Source of the DNA: a virus | Virus record (IMG/VR): IMGVR_UViG_3300027833_000035 | Coordinates: 1-64,000 of that record | Strand: one strand, 5' to 3' | DNA: 64,000 nt | Shown: one piece after another, positions 15,446-24,510 of the stretch | How the letters are laid out: each line of letters begins with the position of its first letter | Numbering within the stretch: the stretch's first letter is position 1 | Position numbers and translations under genes: made by a program | Notes under the pieces: model-generated | Database searches by the model: none | What the model saw: only the letters and a program-made list of their open reading frames with translations | Told to the model about the DNA's origin: nothing

Positions 15446-17035
15446 TTACAGCACTAAGCCGTCATCTTCATAATAAAAATCTTCACCTGTATCGACAAAG
15501 CCAAAAGGTAATAATTCTTCTTCAATTTGTTCTTCTGTCTTCTCTCGTAACTTAATAAGTGTATTTATGTCAGTCATATCTTTGAAATATGCCTGCTCAG
15601 TCATCCATGCAAACAAAACAAGGTTCATAACTAAATCGTCGTGGAATCCTGACTCTGCTTCGTATGAGTTTGCTTTTTTAGAAAAACGGCTAATTTCTTG
15701 TATAGTATCATAATCTTGTATAATAAGTTGGTTTTGTTCAATTAGCATTTTCAGCATGCTACATCCAACCGCCTTAACATTTTTAGTTGTTCTTATTCCA
15801 TTATCTACCTTTTTACCAAAACCGCCAGTAAGTATTTTACCAGCTCGGCCGTTGTTTGTAGTATATAATATATTTTCATAACCATAATCCATTAAGAGAA
15901 CATCAGCAACCTGTTCTCCAATATCATTGACCTCAATCAAAATCCCAGCAGTATTATATATTTGTCCTATTCTGTGACAAACTGATGCAAAATCAATTGG
16001 TCCTACCATGTTATCTCTAAACATTGCCACTTGTTTATATGGCATCTCTGTAATATCAATTACTGAAAAACATGAATAGTCTAAACCTTTACCGCGAGCA
16101 ACATCGACCGTCATGCAATATTGTCTGTCTTTAATTGGCTTTTCGTATTGCATAAAGCCATCGTGTTGTGCTATTGGTGTTGCGTGTAATAATTCTTTTA
16201 ATTTCCAACCCGCGATAAGAGTACCAGAACTACCTAGGAACTGACAACAATATTCTTGGTTGAATTTTTCTTCGTCGTGGTCTAATGCTTCGATTGTTTC
16301 CTTACGCCATTTTTCATCGCGACCCGGAACATCGTGCCACATAACTTCTTCGTATTCATAACCATTTGTACCTTCTCTTGCACCAGTACATGTTTTCCAA
16401 AAATGATTTAATCCATTTGGAGTAGAAGTCATTAAAAGTTTTGTTGACTCGCCAGACGAGATAGTAGGATAAACAGATGCGAAAAATTCGTCATATCCTT
16501 CGATGAATGCAACCTCATCAAGGTATAGAAAATTAACAGACTTACCACGAATAGCACTTGACGACGTAGTACCAGCCAAAATTTGACAACCATTCTCAAG
16601 CGCAATGTTTCCTTTGTTCCATTCTTCAACTCCTTGCTGCAGCCATTTAGGTAACGATTCAAATGCAAGTTTGACTCGAGCCATTACTTCTCGGGCAGCA
16701 TCACCCTTGTTAGCTAAGATAGCGACAGTTTTAAATTCATTAAACAAAACATAATGTAAAATAATAGCCATTGCAGTGGTTGTTTTACCAGACTGCCGAG
16801 CCGTTAAAACAGCCATACGTCTATTCTCGGTAATTTTTCGAGTAATGTTTTCTTGGTAATCATACATTTCAAATGGAACTAATCCCTTATCAACATGTAC
16901 AATTTTAATATAATTCTTGGCAAAATATATCGGATCTTGCGCACATTTCATATACTCTTTTAATAGGTCAGGAGACCATTCTATTTCTTCACCAATCTTT
17001 TTAAGATGTTGGTTTCCTAAATAACCTTCACCCAT
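15446..17035 (-). CDS. 17: Terminase large subunit gp17
   Basis: This packaging motor ATPase and nuclease has 529 residues. The ATPase has Walker A TARQSGKTTT near residues 78-87, Walker B FLYLDE near 169-174 and a coupling motif MTSTPNG near 202. The RNase-H-like nuclease has acidic residues at D311 (TVDVARGKGLDYS), around D371 (EVNDIGEQ) and D466/D467 (FHDDLVMN). It is shorter than T4 gp17 (610) but complete. Its start overlaps the end of gp16 by 8 bp, so the two terminase subunits are co-translated. Confidence 0.97.
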   Translation of the reverse strand: MGEGYLGNQHLKKIGEEIEWSPDLLKEYMKCAQDPIYFAKNYIKIVHVDKGLVPFEMYDYQENITRKITENRRMAVLTARQSGKTTTAMAIILHYVLFNEFKTVAILANKGDAAREVMARVKLAFESLPKWLQQGVEEWNKGNIALENGCQILAGTTSSSAIRGKSVNFLYLDEVAFIEGYDEFFASVYPTISSGESTKLLMTSTPNGLNHFWKTCTGAREGTNGYEYEEVMWHDVPGRDEKWRKETIEALDHDEEKFNQEYCCQFLGSSGTLIAGWKLKELLHATPIAQHDGFMQYEKPIKDRQYCMTVDVARGKGLDYSCFSVIDITEMPYKQVAMFRDNMVGPIDFASVCHRIGQIYNTAGILIEVNDIGEQVADVLLMDYGYENILYTTNNGRAGKILTGGFGKKVDNGIRTTKNVKAVGCSMLKMLIEQNQLIIQDYDTIQEISRFSKKANSYEAESGFHDDLVMNLVLFAWMTEQAYFKDMTDINTLIKLREKTEEQIEEELLPFGFVDTGEDFYYEDDGLVL

Positions 17036-17474
17036 TTTCAGTATCTTTCAACATTTTTAATAAATCAGCGGTGGATACAATCAAGTTATTATTTACTGTG
17101 TTGGTTTGTGCAGCCTCTTTAGGTGCATTTATTTCTTCTTTAGCAAATTTCTTTTTAGTTGAAGCATCAGCAAAATCTTTATTTGCATCAAGTAAAGTTT
17201 TCATTAGAGTAGAAACAACCTCAAAGCTACGAGCTGATTCAGATTGTTTTGCAATCTCAAGCATTTCTCTTATTGCTTCATTTCCGATTTCAATAACACC
17301 TTCTATATTTTCACGGACCTTAGCAAGGTCCTTAATGTTTTCGTCATCTTCATCGTTAGTTACTACGGCTGGAAGTATTTCTTCAACAATCTCAACCGGC
17401 TTGGCAGCCAACTCTTCTTCTCTAATTTCTGAAAGCGGTCTCAGTCCAAGATTTTCAGCTATCTTATCATTCAT
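17028..17474 (-). CDS. 16: Terminase small subunit gp16
   Basis: The product (about 148 residues; T4 gp16 has 164) is the DNA-recognition and regulatory partner of gp17. It is acidic at the N-terminus (GLRPLSEIREEELAAKPVEIVEEI) and then forms a long helical region (NIKDLAKVRENIEGVIEIGNEAIREMLEIA...ARSFEVVSTLMKTLLDANKDFADA) of the kind that builds the gp16 ring. I prefer ATG 17474 over the in-frame GTG at 17483. Identification is by position next to gp17 and by architecture. Confidence 0.88.
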   Translation of the reverse strand: MNDKIAENLGLRPLSEIREEELAAKPVEIVEEILPAVVTNDEDDENIKDLAKVRENIEGVIEIGNEAIREMLEIAKQSESARSFEVVSTLMKTLLDANKDFADASTKKKFAKEEINAPKEAAQTNTVNNNLIVSTADLLKMLKDTENG

Positions 17475-17475
17475 A

Positions 17476-19587
17476 TTATTCACTCACTATAGTTTTAATA
17501 ATACCCCAGTTGTCATCAAACTCAATGTCTTGGTATGGAATTGATCCAAAGTCTGGAGACGATATAGTTATTGCAGGCGGATTTCTATATCCTAAACCTG
17601 CGTCGGTTATTGTTATTGATTGAATATCCCCGTTATTACCAACATTTGCTATGGCAGTTGCCTGAGTCGACGTTGGTGCGGAGATGTTGATTGCAGGAGC
17701 GTTCGCGTAAAACTTACCTGCATTATTTATTGTAATTGAGTCTATGACTCCATTTACTAACGTTGGCGTTAATGAAGCAGCAAATGTTGACGGAATATCG
17801 TCAGGTGGATCAATCGTAACAGTTGGTGCTGTGGTATACCCAGATCCACCAGAAGTAACATCAATAGAAATAACTTCGCCATCGGTCACGGTAATTGCAG
17901 CTACTGGAAGATCCTTATCAAAGTTCTTAGTAAATAAATCACCAGTTCTTGCAGTCGTTGGGATCGTATATGGATCGCCACTAGAAGCCGTAGGCATATC
18001 ACCGGTTGTTTCCCAAGTTACGTTATCTAAATATCCAAGGAAGCTTCTGTTAGCTCCATCAAATACTGATTCATTACCTTGAGCATCACCAGCTCGATAT
18101 GTATGTCCTGGGAATGCAACGTTGCCTGCTCCACGTGTTTCTTGCGTACCATATAAACCATTAACGTTAATACGAATAAGATTTGTGTAATGCTCTACCT
18201 CTACGTGGTTCCATTGGTTGAGGACCAAATCAGTATCAGAAGTAACAACAGGAGAACCACCATATTGGAACCTAACGTTACCTGTATCAGCGGTAAAGAA
18301 TATTTTTGTAAATGGCGCAAAGAGTACTGACATTGGATTATTACCACCCGGAAATGATGTTGGGTAAATCCAAAACGATACTTTGTATCCAGTATTAGAA
18401 TTGAAATACGCAGAGAATGAATGTAAAGTCGTAACATCATTTTCACTACTATGAGCTAATGCATCATCACCAAACTTAAACTCTGCAGCCACGTTTGGAG
18501 GTGGAGCTATTGAAAACGTTGGATTATTATAGAAATTCCCTGGGTTTGATATAGATACGTTAGCAACAGAGCCGCTGTTTAATGTGGCAGTCCCCGTAGC
18601 AGTTGTTACAGGGCTGTCTGGAAGCCCTGCAGTGACCGTTGGTAAATTACTGAAGTATCCTCCACCATCATTGATTGTTATATCAGATACTGCCCCGTTT
18701 GTTATCGTAGATGTTATGTCTGCGTTCGCTACGTCAGGTGCGCCAATAGTAACAACCGTATTTGCATTATAGTTTTCACCATCATTAGTTAACGTGATAC
18801 TCCCTACAGTTCCTGTCGTCAAGGCTGATACTGCGGTTGCTGTTACGCCGACTTCAGTTATTGGAGTATTTGCAGATGATAAACCGGGCTGAATATCAAT
18901 ACCTTCTATGAATGGAGAATTAGTATCGGTACCATTAAACATATCAACATCAATAAACTTAATAATTTGTTTCTTTTTCTCTGGTCCAAAATAATAACCT
19001 TTAAGCGTAAAGGTAAGGGTATGTAAAACCATTTGTCTTTCATCAAACGCACCTTCATAAAGATCCTCGATTGTTACGCTGTTTAAAATAACAGGTATAT
19101 CAATAGGATCTAAATCTGGTATCATCTTGGCGCCAACGGTCCAATCTGGTGTAAAGAATGGTATAATTTGTTCTAATATTTTAGTAGCATCTTCTGAATA
19201 CTTTGTCATAATGTATAGAGAAAAATCTAAATTATATGGAACAGGATTATATACGTAAGGTCGAGCATCATCTGTTTCTGATTTACCGCGTTTAATCATT
19301 TTACCTGTTGTTGCTAATTTTCTCTGAGGATCATACATAATGTTTTGTATTTCAAAAGACATTCTTGGTAACGTCATAGCAGGTCTACGACTATTAATCA
19401 AATCAGGATCTGCAGCTACTCTTGCTAATATTTTTTGATATGGCGCATAGGCTAATGGTACAATCATTTCCTTTTTAAGTACACCAGCATTATCTTGTCT
19501 TTGGATCTTTAACTGATTAAACAGTGTTCCAAATAACGCTACGTATTTTCTCGTAGTTGAATTATAAAAATAATTTGCGATTGCCAT
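17476..19587 (-). CDS. 15: Tail sheath stabiliser gp15 with large beta-repeat/LamG-like insertion
   Basis: Residues 1-235 match the gp15 tail terminator/sheath stabiliser: YFYNSTTRKYVALFGTLFNQL, PRMSFEIQNIMYDPQRKLATTGK, YVYNPVPYNLDFSLYIMTKYSEDATKILEQIIPFFTPDW and LTFTLKGYYFGP. The last 20 residues (IPYQDIEFDDNWGIIKTI) match the usual gp15 end. Between them lie about 450 extra residues. These comprise six copies of a GxGYxxxPxVxIxxP-type beta repeat (three before and three after) and a LamG/concanavalin-like domain near residues 366-530 (VSFWIYPTSF, FTADTGNVRFQYGG, NQWNHVEVEHY). T4 gp15 has 272 residues, so this version is about 2.5 times longer. The insertion probably projects from the neck and could bind glycans. 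Confidence 0.88.
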   Translation of the reverse strand: MAIANYFYNSTTRKYVALFGTLFNQLKIQRQDNAGVLKKEMIVPLAYAPYQKILARVAADPDLINSRRPAMTLPRMSFEIQNIMYDPQRKLATTGKMIKRGKSETDDARPYVYNPVPYNLDFSLYIMTKYSEDATKILEQIIPFFTPDWTVGAKMIPDLDPIDIPVILNSVTIEDLYEGAFDERQMVLHTLTFTLKGYYFGPEKKKQIIKFIDVDMFNGTDTNSPFIEGIDIQPGLSSANTPITEVGVTATAVSALTTGTVGSITLTNDGENYNANTVVTIGAPDVANADITSTITNGAVSDITINDGGGYFSNLPTVTAGLPDSPVTTATGTATLNSGSVANVSISNPGNFYNNPTFSIAPPPNVAAEFKFGDDALAHSSENDVTTLHSFSAYFNSNTGYKVSFWIYPTSFPGGNNPMSVLFAPFTKIFFTADTGNVRFQYGGSPVVTSDTDLVLNQWNHVEVEHYTNLIRINVNGLYGTQETRGAGNVAFPGHTYRAGDAQGNESVFDGANRSFLGYLDNVTWETTGDMPTASSGDPYTIPTTARTGDLFTKNFDKDLPVAAITVTDGEVISIDVTSGGSGYTTAPTVTIDPPDDIPSTFAASLTPTLVNGVIDSITINNAGKFYANAPAINISAPTSTQATAIANVGNNGDIQSITITDAGLGYRNPPAITISSPDFGSIPYQDIEFDDNWGIIKTIVSE

Positions 19588-19591
19588 ATTG

Positions 19592-20269
19592 TTAATCCTG
19601 TATAGAAATGTTTTCGCTGAATGGGTCCATTTCAGAGAAGTCTAATATATCATCTGCTTGTTCCTCAAAATCAAGGTTATTAGCAAGTGGGTCAACACCT
19701 TGTAATGATGTAAGAGATGTAACCGTGTTTGCTGATGTATCAATGTCTGCAAAATAATTATCAATTTCATAATAACCAGTATCAAACGTTTCACCAGAGT
19801 ATTCAGCCAATTCGCATCTCATATCATATACTTGTAATGCACCTGTTTGGTAGAACACACTTTCATGTTCAACGTGTTGGATCTTATACATTTTTTGATT
19901 GAGTGGCATCCAAATCATTTCGCCTTCAAGCGGACGTAATCTCGTATCTTGTTCACGTGTAACGTATTGTTCAAAGGTACGTATAGCAACTGTAAATGTA
20001 ATTGAGTCACGAATTTGTAAACCAAACTTAGATAAGAAGTCGCCTTCGCCTTCAAATCCGTCAACGTTCTTAATGTATACTTCAAAATCATAATACTTAT
20101 CAAACGTTGGTAAGTCGTCTTCATTTAAAATTTTATCAATGTTTTCATGTAATCTTGTAATGAATTTAACATCTATACCATAAATCTTAATTGACTCAAT
20201 AACTAAATCGTCAATTAAATTTTGTTCGTATACATTGTCGTGGTTTCTAAAATATGCGTTCGTTGCCAT
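19592..20269 (-). CDS. 14: Neck protein gp14
   Basis: This 225-residue neck protein joins head and tail with gp13 and gp15. Typical gp14 features are MATNAYFRNHDNVYEQNLIDDLVIESIKIYGIDVKFI, GFEGEGDFLSKFGLQIRDSITFTVAIRTFEQYV, and LRPLEGEMIWMPLNQKMYKIQHVEHESVFYQTGALQVYDMRCELAEYSGE. It lies between gp13 and gp15 with gaps of 3-4 bp, so the neck genes form one transcription unit. Confidence 0.92.
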   Translation of the reverse strand: MATNAYFRNHDNVYEQNLIDDLVIESIKIYGIDVKFITRLHENIDKILNEDDLPTFDKYYDFEVYIKNVDGFEGEGDFLSKFGLQIRDSITFTVAIRTFEQYVTREQDTRLRPLEGEMIWMPLNQKMYKIQHVEHESVFYQTGALQVYDMRCELAEYSGETFDTGYYEIDNYFADIDTSANTVTSLTSLQGVDPLANNLDFEEQADDILDFSEMDPFSENISIQD

Positions 20270-20272
20270 AAC

Positions 20273-21016
20273 TTATCCAATAAAATTGTAGGTAAGAGGT
20301 TGAAGTGATCGTATTGCGTCTTCTTCTATTCTTTCTCTGTCAGCTCTTGCCTCTGATAATATTTGCTCTCCGTTAAACTGTACTCCACCAACCAAAGTCA
20401 TCTGATTAAATTTAGTAAGGTTCATACCCCATTGTTCTCTGACTAAAACTGCTGCGTAATTCTGCAGCCATCTGTCTGTCCATAATTCAGCATATGCATC
20501 TTCGTCTAAAATGTCGTATGCTTCAATAATAATATAGTTTCCAACGACCCACTGTTTAGTGTCAGTGTCGATGTGTAATTTGTTTACATACTTATTATAA
20601 CGTATCATTGGTTTACCAACAAGTAATTCTTGCATAAACTCAATATGTTGCATTGTCATGTAATAAGTCTGCATAGAATAACTGGTCATATCTTGTATGT
20701 TATTTAAAACGAATTGATAATTAACATTAAACATACCAGTACCTGTAGAAATATTAGTATCAAAACCAAATATTTTTGAAATACCTAGCAGACCTTTTGG
20801 CAGAGGAACGTATCCGTTATCTTTATCGGCTTGAGTAATTTCATGCTTAAGATAAACTAATTGACTACCATTATAATGATAATCTCTCCAAAAAGAAATA
20901 GCTTCATCTACACGATCGTCAACTTGTTCATCAGCGACGTTAATCTGAATTACCGGCGCACCGATCTTTCTTAAAATAAAATCTTTAAAATCTTCTCTGG
21001 AATGAGGCAGTGCCAT
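20273..21016 (-). CDS. 13: Neck protein gp13
   Basis: This 247-residue neck protein caps the portal after packaging. It starts ALPHSREDFKDFILRKIGAPVIQINVADEQVDDRVDEAISFWRDYHYNGS and contains GLLGISKIFGFD, WVVGNYIIIEAYDI and YAELWTDRWLQNYAAVLVREQWGMNLTKFNQMTLVGGVQFNG, all seen in marine T4-like gp13. It is the upstream member of the tight gp13-gp14-gp15-gp16-gp17 order, and its start is 3 bp from the stop of the preceding small gene. Confidence 0.92.
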   Translation of the reverse strand: MALPHSREDFKDFILRKIGAPVIQINVADEQVDDRVDEAISFWRDYHYNGSQLVYLKHEITQADKDNGYVPLPKGLLGISKIFGFDTNISTGTGMFNVNYQFVLNNIQDMTSYSMQTYYMTMQHIEFMQELLVGKPMIRYNKYVNKLHIDTDTKQWVVGNYIIIEAYDILDEDAYAELWTDRWLQNYAAVLVREQWGMNLTKFNQMTLVGGVQFNGEQILSEARADRERIEEDAIRSLQPLTYNFIG

Positions 21017-21019
21017 ATC

Positions 21020-21352
21020 TTATCCTAACTCTTCTCTAATGATTATTTTGATATATCCTGAGTTAGGAAACGTTTCAATTTGACCATTAGTATATGTTAC
21101 TTGAAATTCAGCATTATGAATTCCTGTGTTTGATGTATCGCCTGTCTGCCAAGGATAAGATACAATACCCTTCGTAGCATTAATAATGGATGCAGTACCC
21201 AAATTAACTAAGCTTGAGCCTTCTTCTGTCGACATATTAAACTTAATTTGCGAGGCAAGTATCAATGATTTTGCTCGGCCAGTTGAGTCTGTTAAGACGG
21301 CTTCAATAGACGGGGCAGTGTCGTTTTGCTTTATGTAAAAATTTGCCGCCAT
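21020..21352 (-). CDS. Small BppU-N-like virion protein
   Basis: This 110-residue all-beta protein contains FYIKQNDTAPSIEAVLTDSTGRAKSL and GIVSYPWQTGDTSNTGIHNAEFQVTYTNGQIETFP. The pattern resembles the N-terminal immunoglobulin-like domain of phage baseplate upper proteins (BppU_N). In those proteins it attaches fibres or receptor-binding parts to the virion. The gene lies just upstream of gp13, where T4 encodes fibritin and other neck/baseplate attachments. A 7/8 late-promoter match lies about 24 bp upstream. The domain call is from pattern memory only. Confidence 0.6.
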   Translation of the reverse strand: MAANFYIKQNDTAPSIEAVLTDSTGRAKSLILASQIKFNMSTEEGSSLVNLGTASIINATKGIVSYPWQTGDTSNTGIHNAEFQVTYTNGQIETFPNSGYIKIIIREELG

Positions 21353-21376
21353 GTGTTTATCTCCAAGGTTTACTTT

Positions 21377-21384
21377 TATTTATT
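21377..21384 (-). promoter_or_regulatory. Possible late promoter
   Basis: AATAAATA on the minus strand, one mismatch from TATAAATA, 24 bp before the start at 21352 with typical spacing. Confidence 0.45.
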
Positions 21385-21392
21385 AAAATAAA

Positions 21393-21983
21393 TTAGTTTC
21401 TTACTTCAGCATAAGTTAAACCAATATTTTTTAGTTTTATATCGTTCGGTTCTGATGCTCTACGTATGAGAACATTATTTTCTTTAGTATTTGCTAGTTC
21501 TATTGAATTAAAACCAGATCGTGCTCTGTTTGAAAGCGTATAATTAATTACTTTTGAATTAAGTGCAAACCCAAAAGCTCCTGTAGTTTGACCCAACGAG
21601 AACTGAGCCATGGTACCAGATATTGTAATCGGAAATGTTATATCCGCAGTACCAGCAATTATTGAAAAACCACTCGAGGACGAGGTAAAGTTGATTTCAT
21701 TATTACCAGAATATAAGTAACTCTGAATACCAAACTCAATTCGAGCAGGCTCTGTTAATGTAAAGTCAATGTTACCGCTAAATTCGCCATATACCGTCGG
21801 CGTTACAATACCAGCCTGAACATCAAATGTTAGTGTTTGATCTAATTCAGCAAGTACTGGTACAAAAACATCAGAACTAAATATATAGTCAAATGTACTA
21901 GAAGCCCCTCCAGCAATAGTTGAATAACCACCGCCAAAGAAGCCGAAATCTAATGTTGATGTAAATACGCCATTTGCGGACAT
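21393..21983 (-). CDS. Unknown beta-rich structural protein
   Basis: The 196-residue product is rich in Gly, Ser, Thr and Phe and has alternating beta-strand patterns (TLDFGFFGGGYSTIAGG, ANTFD-like turns, ITFPITISGTMAQFSLGQTTGAFGF). It ends in a more polar stretch (NNVLIRRASEPNDIKLKNIGLTYAEVRN). It has no signal peptide or catalytic motif. Its place among late minus-strand genes, 11 bp from the next, indicates a minor virion or fibre protein. No family is recognised. Confidence 0.6.
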   Translation of the reverse strand: MSANGVFTSTLDFGFFGGGYSTIAGGASSTFDYIFSSDVFVPVLAELDQTLTFDVQAGIVTPTVYGEFSGNIDFTLTEPARIEFGIQSYLYSGNNEINFTSSSSGFSIIAGTADITFPITISGTMAQFSLGQTTGAFGFALNSKVINYTLSNRARSGFNSIELANTKENNVLIRRASEPNDIKLKNIGLTYAEVRN

Positions 21984-21994
21984 TTATTTAGTCC

Positions 21995-22402
21995 TTATGC
22001 GCCACCGGCTGTAATTGAAAATGTTGTTATAGTAATCTGCTGACCAATAGCAATGTTAGTGTTATCTAACTGCATATCGCCACCAGCGCCTGATGCTGAT
22101 ATTGTACCTTGCATATGGCATACTGTTCCATCACTTTGGTGAATTCTAAAATAACCCGCTGTACCTGATGCATCAGCAGATAAGTCTTGCCAATTACCAG
22201 ATAACTGAATTACACCACCTGATGGTACTGCTAACCATTCGGTAGGCAATATCATAGTTGCAACAATGTTACCAGTGTTTGCTGATGAACATTCTGTTGG
22301 TGACGCACCTGTTGCGATAGTTAAAATGGGGTTTGCACCGACTGTTGTCTCTAATGACTGAAGTGTACCATTACGAGCTCCCGGCGATAACTGAAAAGCC
22401 AT
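21995..22402 (-). CDS. Small beta-sandwich virion-type protein
   Basis: This 135-residue protein reads as a beta-sandwich: TLQSLETTVGANPILTIATGASPTECSSANTGNIVATMILP, VIQLSGNWQDLSADASGTAGYFRIH and QQITITTFSI. Similar small proteins are often annotated as hypothetical structural proteins near tail genes in marine phages. It has its own TATAAATA promoter 33 bp upstream, which supports late expression and virion association. The function is unknown. Confidence 0.65.
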   Translation of the reverse strand: MAFQLSPGARNGTLQSLETTVGANPILTIATGASPTECSSANTGNIVATMILPTEWLAVPSGGVIQLSGNWQDLSADASGTAGYFRIHQSDGTVCHMQGTISASGAGGDMQLDNTNIAIGQQITITTFSITAGGA

Positions 22403-22435
22403 CTTTTTCTCCTTTGTTTCAATATTATTTTTATA

Positions 22436-22443
22436 TATTTATA
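22436..22443 (-). promoter_or_regulatory. T4-type late promoter
   Basis: TATAAATA on the minus strand, 33 bp before the start at 22402. Confidence 0.8.
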
Positions 22444-22452
22444 AAAAAAGAG

Positions 22453-22480
22453 TTGACATATAATTCCAGTGTGATATAAT
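22453..22480 (+). promoter_or_regulatory. Orphan sigma-70-type promoter facing antisense
   Basis: TTGACA at 22453-22458 and TATAAT at 22475-22480 with a 16-bp spacer form a consensus promoter on the plus strand. Every gene downstream is on the minus strand for about 4.5 kb, so it would make RNA antisense to the sugar-modification genes. It lacks the TTAGAATCAA element of the early promoters. AGATTTATCT follows it, with a short TAGAT/ATCTA inverted repeat. Confidence 0.5.
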
Positions 22481-22507
22481 AGATTTATCTACTAAAAAAC
22501 AATAATA

Positions 22508-23281
22508 TTATCTTCTTTCAATATCTTCTTCTGATAAGGTATTTCCCATCCATACTTCAATTACTTTGACTGGACAGTCTCCAACATTCGTTGCATGGTG
22601 CCAACATTTGACTGGAATATCAATACTGTCACCAGTCTTATATACTTTAGATGTAGAGTAACCATTGTTAAACTGTAAATCCATTTTTAATTCACCATCA
22701 ACGATATGCCAGTGTTCAGAACGAACGAAATGTCGTTGGTCCGATAAAGATTTACCAACATCAACTGATAACTCTTTTACTTTCCAATGACCGTTTTGAT
22801 CCAATTCTCTGTATTTACCCCATAGTCTTTGTGTTGTTGGCTTATCCCATTCCTTTAAGATCCATGAAGAACTATTCTTTTTATCATTACCGCCTACACC
22901 AAACGCGAATGATATGTTACATTCATCACGTAATTCTTTAGCAAACTCAACCTCTGGTGTTGTTCCCTTTTTACGATCGCCACCATTAGCAAATAGAATT
23001 TCTGCGCCTCTAGGAGCTTGTTTTGCTACATATCGAATAGCATCACAGGCCGTATCATCTGAGTCATCAAAAGTAAATACGTGACCTACACAACCAATCT
23101 CTTTAATAATTGCCATACGTTCTTCAACAGACATAAATGGTTTACCCTTTTTACGAGTTAACCATTCATCACTATTAACGCCAACAAATAGAATTGAACC
23201 CATTTCCTTAGCCGCTTTAAAATATTCAATATGTCCGGAATGAATTGGATCAAATCCCCCGGTTACTAATACTGGTTTCAT
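22508..23281 (-). CDS. Sugar nucleotidyltransferase fused to a phosphomannose-isomerase-type cupin
   Basis: The protein has two parts. Residues 1-140 hold a HIGH-type nucleotidyltransferase (GGFDPIHSGHIEYF, GVNSDEWLTRKKG, SVEERMAII), most like the heptose-phosphate adenylyltransferase domain of RfaE/HldE. Residues 160-257 hold a cupin (RLWGKYREL, SEHWHIVDGELKM, KCWHHATNV) like the C-terminal domain of bifunctional mannose-1-P guanylyltransferase/isomerases. It may activate and isomerise a sugar for glycan synthesis. I take ATG 23281 as start: an AAGGAGA ribosome site lies before it and ATGA overlaps the upstream stop. The sugar is not known. Confidence 0.75.
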   Translation of the reverse strand: MKPVLVTGGFDPIHSGHIEYFKAAKEMGSILFVGVNSDEWLTRKKGKPFMSVEERMAIIKEIGCVGHVFTFDDSDDTACDAIRYVAKQAPRGAEILFANGGDRKKGTTPEVEFAKELRDECNISFAFGVGGNDKKNSSSWILKEWDKPTTQRLWGKYRELDQNGHWKVKELSVDVGKSLSDQRHFVRSEHWHIVDGELKMDLQFNNGYSTSKVYKTGDSIDIPVKCWHHATNVGDCPVKVIEVWMGNTLSEEDIERR

Positions 23282-24510
23282 CTTCTCTCCTTCATCATAT
23301 AATCCCAAGCAAAGTTGGTCTCTTTATTACTGCGCATGTCTGGTCTAACAAATCCAGGATGTACCCACCAATCTTCATACGCGTTAGTTTCATCAATAGC
23401 AATATTTGGTACTAATAATATATATCCAATTTCTTGCAGTATTTTTCTAGTTTTATCTTTTAAGTCTGATCCCCACCAACACTCGTTATGTTGGATTTGA
23501 ATTACCGAAAACTCATATTCATTAAACGGTATATTTTCTAATGCTACTAAAGAAGCGTTATCTGAGTTGATACGTAAAAAATCTATTTGATTTTCTATAC
23601 AGTTTTGTTTAAATAAATCTTTAAAACTAACTTGACCTGCGTCAGCGAGTACTGCGGTTGTATTACGTTTCCTACTAAAGATGGCACACATCCTTTCAGA
23701 AATATCAACCGATAAACCTTTCCAACCAAAGTCTTTCTCTAATAGATATGTATTATTAAATAGTGTTGGGTGACCTGATCCTATTTCAACAAAGGTGCCA
23801 TTTCTTTTACCATTTAAAGTAGATAAAACAAACATATCTTGGAGATGGCGAGAATAATTCTTTGTTACTTTATCTAAACCATCAAACTTATATCTGTATT
23901 TGTTTTCTTCAGCTTCAGTATATGGCAGTGTACTAGGATACCCTACTTGACTAATCCACCAATCAACGCTTTCACGCATTTCTTTATTCATATCTAATTT
24001 GCGTTTATGTTTTAAATTAAAGAACAGATTTTTAGAGTCATCGCGTCCATCTGATTTCCATTTAGATATAGCATAACAATAATCTAAACCAACGCGCCCT
24101 GGATAGTTTAATTCAGAATTTGGTTCAACGTCTTCACAATCTAAACCCATCTTGGCGTACATCGCTGAGTCTCTAAAATTACTTTGGTCTATTGAATATT
24201 TAGCTGCCCAATAATAAGCCTCTTGTCTTGTAGGTAAAACCGATATGGCAGCTTTGATTAAACCGTTAACCGTTTGATTTCTGGCTTCTGATCTGGCAAA
24301 TAACGCTGAACCTAGGACCATACATTTATATTGAAGTTCTTTTTCTTCATATGTTTCGCCTTCAGAAAAATCAGCAGCACGTAAATACCAGCCAAATGCT
24401 GCAGCGCCTTGTTTTAATTTATCATATTCTTTTGCCAACTCAAACATTTTAAAAGGATTATCGTAATCCATTATAACATCATGTAGTACTTGTTTATTTT
24501 TAAATATCAT
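23278..24510 (-). CDS. TPR-like plus FkbM-family methyltransferase
   Basis: The 410-residue product has a helical N-terminal half with TPR-like features (AKEYDKLKQGAAAFGWYLRAADFSEGETYEEKELQYKCMVL; AYYWAAKYSIDQ). The C-terminal SAM-dependent methyltransferase begins GTFVEIGSGHPTLFNNTYLLEKDFGWKGLSVDIS, the FkbM pattern of a glycine loop followed by an acidic strand end. A later WWGSDLKDKTRKILQEIGYILL fits the usual FkbM tail. FkbM enzymes O-methylate sugars or small molecules. It overlaps its neighbours by 4 bp (ATGA) on both sides, so the three sugar genes are one operon. Host-derived acquisition is likely but not shown. Confidence 0.72.
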   Translation of the reverse strand: MIFKNKQVLHDVIMDYDNPFKMFELAKEYDKLKQGAAAFGWYLRAADFSEGETYEEKELQYKCMVLGSALFARSEARNQTVNGLIKAAISVLPTRQEAYYWAAKYSIDQSNFRDSAMYAKMGLDCEDVEPNSELNYPGRVGLDYCYAISKWKSDGRDDSKNLFFNLKHKRKLDMNKEMRESVDWWISQVGYPSTLPYTEAEENKYRYKFDGLDKVTKNYSRHLQDMFVLSTLNGKRNGTFVEIGSGHPTLFNNTYLLEKDFGWKGLSVDISERMCAIFSRKRNTTAVLADAGQVSFKDLFKQNCIENQIDFLRINSDNASLVALENIPFNEYEFSVIQIQHNECWWGSDLKDKTRKILQEIGYILLVPNIAIDETNAYEDWWVHPGFVRPDMRSNKETNFAWDYMMKERR

